From positions 7,564,001 through 7,628,000 of the forward strand of contig NZ_CP090063.1 in NCBI RefSeq assembly GCF_021391495.1: 64,000 nucleotides of DNA, given 5' to 3'. Below the pieces are notes generated by a model that saw nothing but the letters and a program-made list of their open reading frames with translations, was not told where the DNA came from and did no database searches. The position numbers were made by a program, and so were the translations under genes. This DNA comes from Amycolatopsis acidiphila. GTDB taxonomy: Bacteria > Actinomycetota > Actinomycetes > Mycobacteriales > Pseudonocardiaceae. Shown here in pieces: positions 1 to 7,101 of the stretch (positions within the stretch are counted from its first letter, which is position 1; each line of letters opens with the position of its first letter).

Positions 1-135
1 TTGGCCTCGACGTTCGCCGAGCACAAGCGGGACCTGGAAACCCAGTGGCAGCAAGGCGAACAGGTCGCGACCGAGGACCTGCGCCTGGCGCTGCAGCGCT
101 ACCGCACGTTCTTCAACGAGCTGCTGCGCGACTGA
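1..135 (+). CDS. C-terminal end of an unrecognised protein (partial)
   Basis: Only the last 44 codons before a TGA are visible; the start lies before the window. The visible residues are hydrophilic and helix-prone, rich in Gln, Arg, Leu and Glu, and end in FNELLRD. No domain can be named from this piece. A perfect terminator hairpin follows 12 bases after the stop, which supports this as a real gene end. Confidence 0.6.
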   Translation: MASTFAEHKRDLETQWQQGEQVATEDLRLALQRYRTFFNELLRD

Positions 136-147
136 TCCGAGTCCGAT

Positions 148-178
148 GTGGACCCCCGGCGGTGGGCTGGGGGTCCAC
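148..178 (+). terminator. Intrinsic terminator-like hairpin
   Basis: GTGGACCCCC and GGGGGTCCAC form a perfect 10-bp stem around an 11-base loop, just after the preceding stop codon. There is no strong T tract, which is common for terminators in GC-rich actinobacteria. Confidence 0.6.
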
Positions 179-234
179 TGCTGTGCCGATGCGTTGAGGG
201 TGGCATTACCTTGCCGTCCTGGGCAGAGCCGGGG

Positions 235-936
235 TCAACTCGCCTGCCGGTAGCGATCAAGAATCGCGGCGCGCAATGCGGGCCCTGATGCGCCGAGCGC
301 CAGCAGAATCGGGTTGTTCGTCCCGATCAGGGCGAGCGCGATATGTTCGACACCGATGTACTGGTCGTGCATGGCCTGCGCTTCGCGGACGCTGTTCTCC
401 AGACTCTTCTTGGCAGGCGTGGTAAACGGCAGGTGCCCACGAGGAACGGCACCCGCGGCCTGGTAGCGGCCGGTCGCCGTCGAGGTGGGGGCGAATGCGG
501 CCGGGGCAGGCCGACGGCGCCGACGCCAGCGGCGGAGCAGACCCGGTGGGATGGCGCGACGAGGGTTCAGCCGGGACGGGCGGGGCCGACCGTGCATGGC
601 ATTGGCGGCTTGGTTGAGGGCTTCCGCACCGAAGGATGCCTCGATCCGGGCGCGCACGGCGTCGAGATCGATCCCGATGGCCGACAGCGCGTCCCGGTCG
701 AGGTCACCGAACAGTTCGGCCCCGCCACCCAGCCCGACCCGGCGCACGATTTCCTCTTCGACACGTTCGGGCGTGACCCCGTGCTCGCGCAGGACGGCGC
801 TCGCGGGCCGGCCTGTCGAGGCGACCGCGAGCAGGAGATGTTCGCAGCCGATATAACGATGCCCGAGACGGCGGGCGTGCTCCTGGGCGTGGACGACAAC
901 AGTGCGGGCGTCCGGCGTGAAGCGCTCGAACATCAT
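235..936 (-). CDS. Clp N-domain repeat protein (no ATPase)
   Basis: A 233-residue protein with two copies of the Clp N-terminal (substrate/adaptor-binding) fold and no AAA+ domain. The first repeat covers about residues 3-75 and contains the typical YIGCEHLLLAV core. The second is near the C-terminus, about 160-210, with YIGVEHIALAL. Between them is an extremely basic linker containing LLRRWRRRRRP. The chosen ATG overlaps the stop of the upstream HTH gene as ATGA, so the two are translationally coupled; a longer frame reading from 1020 is the HTH coding strand in another frame. Such ClpC-N-like proteins next to a small HTH protein recur in actinobacteria. The role is unknown; adaptor or stress sensor is inference. 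Confidence 0.8.
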   Translation of the reverse strand: MMFERFTPDARTVVVHAQEHARRLGHRYIGCEHLLLAVASTGRPASAVLREHGVTPERVEEEIVRRVGLGGGAELFGDLDRDALSAIGIDLDAVRARIEASFGAEALNQAANAMHGRPRPSRLNPRRAIPPGLLRRWRRRRRPAPAAFAPTSTATGRYQAAGAVPRGHLPFTTPAKKSLENSVREAQAMHDQYIGVEHIALALIGTNNPILLALGASGPALRAAILDRYRQAS

Positions 937-1154
937 CGCCCCCCGACTCGTCGGCCGTACTTGCGGTGCACGGTCTGTTTGGTGACGCCGAGCCGCTCGG
1001 CGATGTCCTGCCAGGACCACCCCAGCTTCCGCGCGCTTTCGACCTGGAGGATCTCCAGCCGTTCGGTGAGCGCCCGCAGCGAAGCCACCGCGCGCAGCCC
1101 CACGTCGGGGTCGTTGCTTGTGGCACCCTCTGCGATTTTCAGTGTTGTCTCCAT
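933..1154 (-). CDS. Small HTH DNA-binding protein
   Basis: A 73-residue protein whose C-terminal third is a helix-turn-helix resembling sigma-70 region 4 (WSWQDIAERLGVTKQTVHRKY). The start at 1154 (METTLKIAEG) is chosen because a perfect 16-bp palindrome begins 5 bp upstream and no Shine-Dalgarno is visible, so the transcript may be leaderless. A second in-frame ATG at 1166 lies inside the palindrome. It is first in a two-gene unit with the Clp N-domain protein. Autoregulation through the paired palindromes is inferred. Confidence 0.8.
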   Translation of the reverse strand: METTLKIAEGATSNDPDVGLRAVASLRALTERLEILQVESARKLGWSWQDIAERLGVTKQTVHRKYGRRVGGR

Positions 1155-1158
1155 GGGT

Positions 1159-1200
1159 GTCAGCATATGCTGACGGCTGGTTCTGTCAACATATGCTGAC
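1159..1200 (-). promoter_or_regulatory. Double palindromic operator and promoter
   Basis: A perfect palindrome GTCAGCATATGCTGAC (1159-1174) is followed by a near-perfect copy GTCAACATATGCTGAC (1185-1200), 26 bp apart centre to centre. A consensus -35 hexamer TTGACA, on the minus strand, overlaps the second copy at 1184-1189. The arrangement would let a dimeric repressor block the promoter of the HTH/Clp-N gene pair. Confidence 0.7.
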
Positions 1201-1364
1201 AAGAACGATCGGGCTTGAACCCGGCCTGTGTCAGAGCGGTTCTCATGAGGCGGCATCGCCGAGCCCCGCTCGGCCAGCTTGCTCACCGGCCAGTTCCTTG
1301 TCTCCTGGCTGCCTTCGCCGCTGAAGTGGCCGAACGTCGGGGGCCGGCGTTCTGTCGTCCCGTC

Positions 1365-1544
1365 TCATCCTTCGAGGGCGCCGGCCCAGCGCCAGTCGCC
1401 CTCGGGACCCAGGTACTCGACGCGTTGCACGTCGTCGTCGAGTTCCTCCTCGTCGTGCGCCCACCCCAGGGCGGCGGCGTGGTCGGGAAACTCACGCTCG
1501 CCCATAACGTCGCCCATCCCGTCGAGGAACCGATATCGCGCCAT
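1365..1544 (-). CDS. Small acidic hypothetical protein
   Basis: A 59-residue acidic protein starting MARYRFLDG, with a central run of Asp and Glu (EEELDDD) and a Trp-rich end (DWRWAG). Codon use has the high third-position GC expected of a real gene. An in-frame ATG seven codons upstream (1565) is possible. The composition resembles small conserved actinobacterial proteins of unknown function. It is encoded upstream of, and in the same direction as, the HTH gene but separated by about 165 bp containing the operators. Confidence 0.55.
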   Translation of the reverse strand: MARYRFLDGMGDVMGEREFPDHAAALGWAHDEEELDDDVQRVEYLGPEGDWRWAGALEG

Positions 1545-1674
1545 GCCCCACGGTAGCTTCGGCACCTACCGATTATTCAACGAGCGGGAGCGCATCGAGG
1601 CTCTCCTGTGATGTGGTTGCCCTGGCCATCAGCGTTGGTCACGCTCAAAGGTGACTGAGACGGGCCGACACACC

Positions 1675-1708
1675 AAACCGCCCCCGCCGGACGCGGCGAA
1701 GGCGGTTT
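1675..1708 (-). terminator. Terminator downstream of the tRNA-Phe remnant
   Basis: AAACCGCC and GGCGGTTT pair across an 18-base GC-rich loop. It sits just past the 3' end of the decayed tRNA-Phe copy, at the same relative place as the terminator after the intact tRNA-Phe, so it is probably the original tRNA terminator. Confidence 0.5.
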
Positions 1709-1724
1709 GTGCTGCTGGAAGGAG

Positions 1725-1800
1725 TGGCCGGGGCGGATTCGAACCGGTGACCTTCCGGTTTTCAGGCACAGACGTTTCCTCAGTTCACACGGGGTGCGTG
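1725..1800 (-). repeat. Decayed tRNA-Phe 3' half (old attachment site)
   Basis: Read on the minus strand, the 43 bases from 1767 to 1725 match the 3' half of the tRNA-Phe gene at 9262-9335, from the anticodon loop (CCTGAAAA) through the T loop (GGTTCGAATCC) to the acceptor end, with several mismatches. About 35 bases beyond the anticodon side (with ACAGACGTTTC) resemble the flank of the second remnant at 2627-2660. It is best explained as an att scar left by an earlier integrative element at the same tRNA gene. Confidence 0.7.
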
Positions 1801-1824
1801 ACCAGCCCGTGCACGCCGCAAGCC

Positions 1825-2429
1825 TCAATCGGCCCCGCCCGTTACGTCCGCAGCGTCCACGACAAGGTCGGTCCGACTCCGGGTCTCGTCGTCGTCGAAG
1901 AAGCGATCCTCTTCGTCCTGCCAACGCAACCACAAATCACGGTGATCCTCGCCGTCCCGAGCGAGCCCGCGCCACAGACATTGAGACCGAGGAGCTTGGC
2001 CCCATATCCGGTATGCCAAATGGTCGCTGACTGCTCGGCGAGTGGTCGTGACCCCTTCGAGGATCACCAACGGCGCCCACCGCACCAACTTCCGCTCCTG
2101 CCTCAACGAGGACCCGAACTCGTCCCGTTCCCAGTCACGCACGCGGAAGCAGGCATCTCGCCCACTCAAGAGCGGACCGAGGACCTCCTCCTCGAACCGA
2201 GGCCACCATCCCGAGAGTCTCCCCAAGACACGAAGTCGTCGGCTTCGATCACCGGAGCATCAGCCAACGCCGCGAGAGCCCGAGCGAACGTGCTCTTGCC
2301 TGAACCCGACGGCCCGTCGACCCCGACGAGACGGATGCCGGCAACCGCAGTCCGCCGACGAATCTCCCTCAGTACCTCTTCCACGAACCCCACCGAACCC
2401 AGTCTGCTCAGCGCCTCGATCAGGCGCAT
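1825..2429 (-). pseudogene. Uridine-kinase-like P-loop protein, frameshifted
   Basis: Two overlapping reading frames encode one protein. The N-terminal frame starts at 2429 (MRLIEALSRLG) and has a clear Walker A motif, GPSGSGKST, followed by VIEADDFVSWGD, the usual layout of uridine-kinase-family P-loop phosphotransferases. The continuation (LSGWWPRFEEEVLGPLL, then RDWERDEFG) is one frame away and runs to 1825. Restoring one base near 2220 rejoins WGD to LSGWW. The change may be real or a sequencing error. The gene is trapped between two tRNA-Phe att remnants. Confidence 0.75.
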
Positions 2430-2480
2430 GAACGCCAGGATGCGCGGTACGTCGACCGTGCCCCCGCGTGCCCCAAGGAA

Positions 2481-2626
2481 CGGGAATCGGCGGTCAACCA
2501 AGGTCAACACCAGCCAGGACCACGCCAGACCCGGACGCGAAAAAACCGCCCCGACGTGCATCGGAGCGGCTTCTTGGGCCGTGGCCAGGGCCGGGGTCGA
2601 ACCGGCGACCTTCCGCTTTTCAGGCG
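2481..2626 (-). repeat. attL: direct repeat with tRNA-Phe 3' half
   Basis: This 146-bp segment is nearly identical to 9160-9306, with one single-base indel and few substitutions. It contains the tRNA-Phe 3' half from the anticodon loop to the discriminator base, plus the tRNA terminator (about 2546-2573). It is the left end of an integrated element of about 6.7 kb; identity stops at CAGGCG, inside the anticodon arm. Confidence 0.85.
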
Positions 2627-2674
2627 CAGACGTTTCTGCAGGTCACGGGGGTTGCGCTTAACGGTCGTACAACC

Positions 2675-3856
2675 CCGCTCGGTGATGAGGTCGCGGGTCT
2701 TACGGTCGGTGTAGCGGGTCAGGGCGCCGATCTCGTCGAACTCAACCAGTTCCAGCGGGTTCTCCCTGGTTACCGGCACGGTGCGGACGTGGCCGGCGAA
2801 CTCCTCCTTCCGGGCGTTCATGGACGCGATCAGCTCGTCGAGCAGGTCGACAGTCTCCTCAGGTGTCACGGCGTAGCGATGGAAGATGCCGCGTCCGTAG
2901 GCCAGCTCCATCCCCTTCGGGTCGATGCCCGAGACGCGGACGAGCCGGTCTCGGACAGCCGACGCGATTGAAACCAGCGGGGACCACATCACCGAGTTCT
3001 TGCCCGCGCCCGACGCGCCAGCGGTCAGGGTGTGGCTGCCCGACCCGAACAACGGAACCTGCCGGTCCTGCCCGTACTCGGTGCGCCCGGCCCACACTCG
3101 GCGAAGGTCGATCTCGGCTGCTTCCAGTTCGCGGCAGGGCACCGGGGCCGCGAGCAGGTCTCGCCGTTGGAAGTCGACGGACACGACGTTGGGCGCCACC
3201 TCCCGCACCTGGCAGCGAGCGACCTTGCGCGCGGATGCCAACGCACGAGCGGCTTCGTCGAAGTCCTCGGGCTTCTGGCCAGGCACGAGCTGCACCCGCA
3301 CCTCGTCCCATGACGGGCCGGACTTGACCCGCTTGACCTTCGGTATCCGCACGCCGGGCTGCTGACGATCCCGGCTGATCTTCTTGCGACCCACGAGGTT
3401 CACGGTGACGTCGACCGGGACCGACTCGTCCTTGACGCTCAGCCCGCAAGCGTGCAGCCAGCCCGGCAGCTTGGGCATATACACCGCCCAGCGGAACCAC
3501 CACGACCGAAGCACCTGCCCGGCCCACTGGTCGAATGACACCAGGTCCACCAGTCGCCACAACCCGAGTGCCGCCGCCACGGCCGCGATGCTGACGACCA
3601 GCGAGAGCCAGCCCCACCAGTGCAACCACGCGGCGACTGCGACGACGGTCAACGCCGTCCGGGGGTGGGTGACGATCTCTTTCACCATCCAGCCGATGCC
3701 CTTGAGCAGCCACCACAGCGCCAGGAACACGACCGCCGCAGCGGCCAGCGTCTCCGCGATCGCAGCGAGGGCGCGGCCCAGCTTGTGCAGCACCCACACA
3801 ACGACCGCCAAACCCGCCGTGCCCAACAGCAGCACGCCGAACGTGTGCGCGCCCAT
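2675..3856 (-). pseudogene. TraB/FtsK-like DNA translocase, C-terminally truncated
   Basis: The ATG at 3856 overlaps the stop of the upstream mini zinc-ribbon gene. The protein has several hydrophobic segments in the first 130 residues, a basic linker, then an FtsK/SpoIIIE ATPase core with a Walker A variant GASGAGKNS (about residue 280) and a Walker B LVEFDEIGAL. Homology ends after TDRKTRDLITER at about 2675; the frame then runs into att and tRNA sequence and stops at 2504. The C-terminal ATPase half and DNA-recognition wing helix are missing, so double-stranded DNA transfer is presumably lost. Full-length relatives move AICE DNA between mycelia as hexamers. Confidence 0.85.
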
Positions 3857-3981
3857 CAGCGACCACCCCCGATCGGGAGCGGCAGCCTGCCCGCACACGC
3901 GGCGCACTCGGTGTCGCCGGGCGCCAGACGAGCGAATTTCTTACATGCGTTACACCGCGTCTGTACGCGGTCCCTTGACAC
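3856..3981 (-). CDS. 41-residue zinc-ribbon mini-protein
   Basis: A GTG-started frame encodes a 41-residue protein with two CxxC pairs, CNAC (residues 10-13) and CAAC (26-29), which together suit one zinc ribbon. Its TGA overlaps the ATG of the TraB gene as TGATG, which shows translational coupling. Very small zinc-ribbon proteins upstream of TraB are typical of actinomycete integrative elements. The role is unknown. Confidence 0.7.
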   Translation of the reverse strand: MSRDRVQTRCNACKKFARLAPGDTECAACAGRLPLPIGGGR

Positions 3982-3997
3982 GCGTTGGTTCGCGTTG

Positions 3998-4026
3998 CCT
4001 ATCGTTGCCACTTGTCTACTCCGCAA
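3998..4026 (-). promoter_or_regulatory. Possible promoter for the zinc-ribbon/TraB pair
   Basis: On the minus strand TTGCGG (4026-4021) and GATAGG (4003-3998) are separated by exactly 17 bases, and lie 17 bases before the GTG start of the mini-protein gene. The -10 is weak against consensus, so this is tentative. Confidence 0.35.
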
Positions 4027-4168
4027 GGTGTGGACAGCGCAGGAGCGGGAAAGGTTGGTAGCCGGATTCCGCTTCTGCGCCTTGATTTCTGGGGCAGTCT
4101 CCGTGTCCGGGCGCGCGGCATCGCCACACGACCGAGCGTGCGTCTACAGTGGAATTACGACTTTCTCG

Positions 4169-4309
4169 TCAGAGACCTTCGAAGGGCCGTCGGGCGCACG
4201 CTCGGCACACGTGCACCTTGTCGCGGACCAGCCGATGCGGTCGACCGCACAGCCAGCAACGTCGCCGCACGAGCCAACGCCGTTGCTGAGAACGGCTTCC
4301 CGAGACCAT
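4169..4309 (-). CDS. 46-residue CxxC protein of the element
   Basis: The start ATG at 4309 is chosen because a very strong Shine-Dalgarno (GGAGGTGATC) stands just upstream; an earlier in-frame ATG at 4375 has no comparable site. The product is basic and contains CWLC and CRAC pairs, so a second small zinc-binding protein is likely. A 10-bp hairpin separates it from the GntR gene, so its expression may be partly uncoupled from that regulator. Confidence 0.6.
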   Translation of the reverse strand: MVSGSRSQQRRWLVRRRCWLCGRPHRLVRDKVHVCRACARRPFEGL

Positions 4310-4338
4310 TTCGATCACCTCCCCTCCTGGTGGGGGAC

Positions 4339-4368
4339 GGCGGCAGGCGTCGCGTCGTGCCTGCCGCC
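4339..4368 (-). terminator. Hairpin between GntR and CxxC genes
   Basis: GGCGGCAGGC and GCCTGCCGCC form a perfect 10-bp stem with a 10-base loop, right after the GntR stop codon. There is no T tract; it may be an attenuator or an RNA-stability element. Confidence 0.45.
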
Positions 4369-4377
4369 GGGCCATCC

Positions 4378-4668
4378 CTATCGCCTGCGGTTACGGCCGC
4401 TCAGATCTGCGACAAATGTGCCCTTGGCGCGGATCGTGAACACCAGTCCCCGTTCCCGTAGCACCCGAGTCGCGTGCCTCGCTGTGCCCAGCGAGACCCC
4501 GTACTCCAACGCCAGGTCCTGCTCACCGGGGAGCCGGTCATGCCGCCGCAACTCCCCAGCCAAGATCCGAGCCGCAATCAGATCGGCCACCTGCAGATAG
4601 ACGTAGCCCGGCTCGAACTCCTGCCTGCCATCCCGAGGCGGTGGCGCTTCGCCGTCACACGAGGTCAT
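4378..4668 (-). CDS. GntR-family regulator (KorSA-like)
   Basis: A 96-residue protein that is almost only the winged-helix domain: YVYLQVADLIAARILAGEL, then LPGEQDLALEYGVSLGTARHA as the recognition helix, and a wing ending GTFVADL. It lacks the large effector domain of most GntR proteins, as KorSA-type regulators of actinomycete elements do. The ATG at 4668 has GGAGA seven bases upstream; a GTG at 4683 overlapping the previous stop is less likely. It probably represses pra and its own operon through the TCTAAAC repeats upstream. Confidence 0.8.
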   Translation of the reverse strand: MTSCDGEAPPPRDGRQEFEPGYVYLQVADLIAARILAGELRRHDRLPGEQDLALEYGVSLGTARHATRVLRERGLVFTIRAKGTFVADLSGRNRRR

Positions 4669-4679
4669 CAAAGTTCTCC

Positions 4680-5141
4680 TCACGCGGCCTTGGCCGACTG
4701 CTCACCGGGGTTGCCAGCAGCCTTCGCCGACCGGCCGCCCTGGTTGCCCGCCGCCTTGAACCCGGTCGCCCGGAAGACGTAGGACTGGTACTTGAACTCC
4801 CCGTTGCCCGCCACGCGAGGCTCAGCGGTCAGGCCGTCCAGCTCGATCGGCCGCATGCCCGGCAGCGCCTCCGTGGTCGTCGGGACCGGCTGCACGTCCG
4901 CCAGGAACGTGATCTCGAACGACGCCCGCTTGGCATTGGGCTCCGACGGGTCGGTCACGGCCGCCTTCCACTGCCGCTTCCCCGTGACCTCGTCGACTCG
5001 CTGCCGAGCAGGACGCCCGGCCGCCCGGTCCTCCCGCGACTGATACTCGATGTTGGGCGCAACGTCGCCCACCATCACCAAACCCTGCGGAAACGCCTCC
5101 TCGAACTCGACCGGAAACCGGTGTCCCCTGCTGATCGCCAT
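4680..5141 (-). CDS. pra: Pra-like activator of element replication/excision
   Basis: A 153-residue protein beginning MAISRGHRFPVEFEEAFPQG, matching the N-terminal pattern of the Pra family (activators of replication, integration and excision in AICEs such as pMEA300 and pSAM2). The Pro/Val-rich middle (FLADVQPVP) and a late aromatic segment (YQSYVFRATGF) also fit. The C-terminus is an Ala-Gly-Lys repeat-like tail. The ATG at 5141 has GGAGGAGAAG upstream. Its target functions (integrase, Rep) are gone from this element. Confidence 0.75.
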   Translation of the reverse strand: MAISRGHRFPVEFEEAFPQGLVMVGDVAPNIEYQSREDRAAGRPARQRVDEVTGKRQWKAAVTDPSEPNAKRASFEITFLADVQPVPTTTEALPGMRPIELDGLTAEPRVAGNGEFKYQSYVFRATGFKAAGNQGGRSAKAAGNPGEQSAKAA

Positions 5142-5177
5142 CTGTGCTTCTCCTCCAGTCAGTGCCCTATGCGGGCT

Positions 5178-5281
5178 GTTTAGGCCCCTAAACACCTGCG
5201 GTACACCGCTACCTGGTTCGTCTAGGGGGTCTAAACACCAATGTAACTGAGCCTGTCGCGGTCCGTCAAGGGGGTCTAAAC
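5178..5281. promoter_or_regulatory. Repeated operator between pra and the HTH gene
   Basis: Three related sites occur: an imperfect palindrome GTTTAGGCCCCTAAAC (5178-5193), TAGGGGGTCTAAAC (5223-5236) and AAGGGGGTCTAAAC (5268-5281). The last one overlaps a likely -10 (TAAACT) about 10 bases before the ATG at 5291. They are good candidates for binding sites of the KorSA-like GntR regulator, controlling both divergent units. Confidence 0.6.
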
Positions 5282-5290
5282 TCGCGTGTC

Positions 5291-6118
5291 ATGATGAGGG
5301 CCGAGGACTTCGAGAGCGTCCGGCGCGACCCCGACCCGATCCGGCGAGGTCAGCGCGCAACGGAACTGCTCACGATGTACCAGCAGCGGGCGACCGAACT
5401 GGCCCGCCTGCGCAAGGCCGCGATCGAAGAAGCCCACCGCGAGCGGGGGATGAGCTATACCGAGATCGCTGCCGCACTCGGCATCACCAAGGGCCGGATC
5501 ACGCAGATCCGCAGCACCGCACCACCCGCCGAGCGTGCGTTCTTCGGTGTCGGGCCGGTCAGCATCGGCGTGCCCTACCGGTACCAGACCACCGACCGCG
5601 AACGCCCATTGATCGCAGCCGAGGACGCCGAGACCGCCAACCAGCTCGAATCCCTGCTCAACGCCATGTCCCTCGCGACCTCGCGGTTCCAGATCGAGCC
5701 CGACCGATCCGATCCGCCGGCCGGAGATGTCGTGGTGGTTTGCGGCCCGAAGTCCGCGCCGATCGGAGCTGATCTGCTCGCGGCGGACCCGGTGCTCGCG
5801 ATGGTCGAAGACGAGGGCCGCTGGTGGATCGAGAACCGCACCGACCACAGCCGTATCGGCTCACCGACCGACGACGCTTCACCATCGTCTGCCGACGCCG
5901 CCTACGTGGCCAGGCACGTCGTCGACGGCCGCGTGATCGTCCACATCGCGGGTATCCACGGGATCGGACCACTCGGCGCGACGCACTACCTCACCGCACA
6001 TCTCGCCGAGCTGTTCCAGCAGACCGGACGGCAGCCAGCGTCACTCGTCGTACGCGCGACCTACGACGGGCTGACCATCACCGACAGCGAACTTGCCGCA
6101 GGCCCCTACCTCTGGTGA
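5291..6118 (+). CDS. HTH protein with unknown C-terminal domain
   Basis: A 275-residue protein. Residues about 15-80 are helical and end in a sigma-region-4-like HTH (GMSYTEIAAALGITKGRITQI). The rest, from GDVVVVCGPKSAPIG to the end, looks like an alpha/beta domain with alternating hydrophobic strands and a HIAGIHGIGPLGATHYL segment; I cannot name its family. No Shine-Dalgarno is visible and a -10-like TAAACT sits about 10 bases upstream, so the mRNA may be leaderless. It is followed after 4 bases by the PP2C gene, so the two work together. Confidence 0.7.
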   Translation: MMRAEDFESVRRDPDPIRRGQRATELLTMYQQRATELARLRKAAIEEAHRERGMSYTEIAAALGITKGRITQIRSTAPPAERAFFGVGPVSIGVPYRYQTTDRERPLIAAEDAETANQLESLLNAMSLATSRFQIEPDRSDPPAGDVVVVCGPKSAPIGADLLAADPVLAMVEDEGRWWIENRTDHSRIGSPTDDASPSSADAAYVARHVVDGRVIVHIAGIHGIGPLGATHYLTAHLAELFQQTGRQPASLVVRATYDGLTITDSELAAGPYLW

Positions 6119-6122
6119 ACCC

Positions 6123-6917
6123 ATGCGCGTGACGACAGCCCAGCTCCCGCCGATGCAGGAGAGCGCCGACAGGATCTTCGTCACCCCTCACGCCGTGATC
6201 ATGCTCGACGGCGCATCCGCGTTCGTCCCGGTCCCCGTGCCCGCGTCTGACTACGCCGACCACCTCGGCCGCCTCATCGCCGCCGATCTCACGACCGACC
6301 CAGCCGCAGACCTGACCGACGTCCTGGCCGAGGCCATCCGCTCGACAGCTACGCACTTCGACCTCAGGGCGGGGGAGTCGCCCTCGTCAACGGTCACCAT
6401 CGCCCGCGAGCGAGACGAGCACCTTGACCTGCTCCTACTTGGGGACAACTACGTCATCCTCCCGGGTGGCGAGGTCCTGACGGATGACCGCATGGACCGC
6501 CTCGACCTCGAACCACGGCGCCGCTACCGCGAACGCCTAGCGGCAGGCCACGGCTTCGACGACGAACACCGGCGGTTGCTTCGTGAGCTGCAGACTCAGC
6601 AAGCGCGGTACCGCAACCGCGCGGGCGGGTACTGGATCGCCGAGACTGACCCGGCCGCAGCACGCCACGCGATCAAGTCTCTAAAACCGGTCAGCCGTAG
6701 CAGGTGGGCGATTCTCTCTACGGATGGTGCCTACGACTCCCTGAAGCATCTCGCAGTGATCGACTGGGACAAGTACTCGGCGGCTGACGCGCGCCAACTG
6801 CATGGCCTGGTGGACCGTTGCCAGCAATGGGAGCGCGAGACGGACCCCGAAGGCCAAGTGCATCCACGTGCTAAGCGCCATGACGACAAGACTCTGGCAG
6901 CGATCAAATTTGATTGA
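6123..6917 (+). CDS. PP2C-family protein phosphatase-like protein
   Basis: A 264-residue protein with PP2C metal-binding signatures: IMLDGAS early (the DG motif), LLLGDN in the middle, LSTDGAYD near residue 200 and HDDKTLAAI at the C-terminus. These Asp residues coordinate Mn/Mg in PPM phosphatases. It is cytoplasmic with no membrane segment. It is translationally close to the upstream HTH gene, which suggests a regulatory pair. No partner kinase is visible in the element, so its phosphoprotein substrate is unknown. Confidence 0.8.
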   Translation: MRVTTAQLPPMQESADRIFVTPHAVIMLDGASAFVPVPVPASDYADHLGRLIAADLTTDPAADLTDVLAEAIRSTATHFDLRAGESPSSTVTIARERDEHLDLLLLGDNYVILPGGEVLTDDRMDRLDLEPRRRYRERLAAGHGFDDEHRRLLRELQTQQARYRNRAGGYWIAETDPAAARHAIKSLKPVSRSRWAILSTDGAYDSLKHLAVIDWDKYSAADARQLHGLVDRCQQWERETDPEGQVHPRAKRHDDKTLAAIKFD

Positions 6918-7101
6918 TCGGCGAAGAGCGCAAGACACGCCTCTTGACGAAGTTCTTAGACGGCGCCAGCTGACCCCTAGGCCACTCGCTGGATTTACTT
7001 ACCGTAGCTCGTCCAAGAATCGTTTTCAGCGAAACTTCGGCGCGAAGGCCTCTCATAGATATAGGATCTGCTCCAAACTTGATCTACGGTTGGGTGGAGC
7101 A

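Noticed and set aside
1651..2661. A 336-codon plus-strand frame across the tRNA-Phe scars
   Set aside because: It reads antisense through the uridine-kinase-like pseudogene and both att remnants; no domain or ribosome site.
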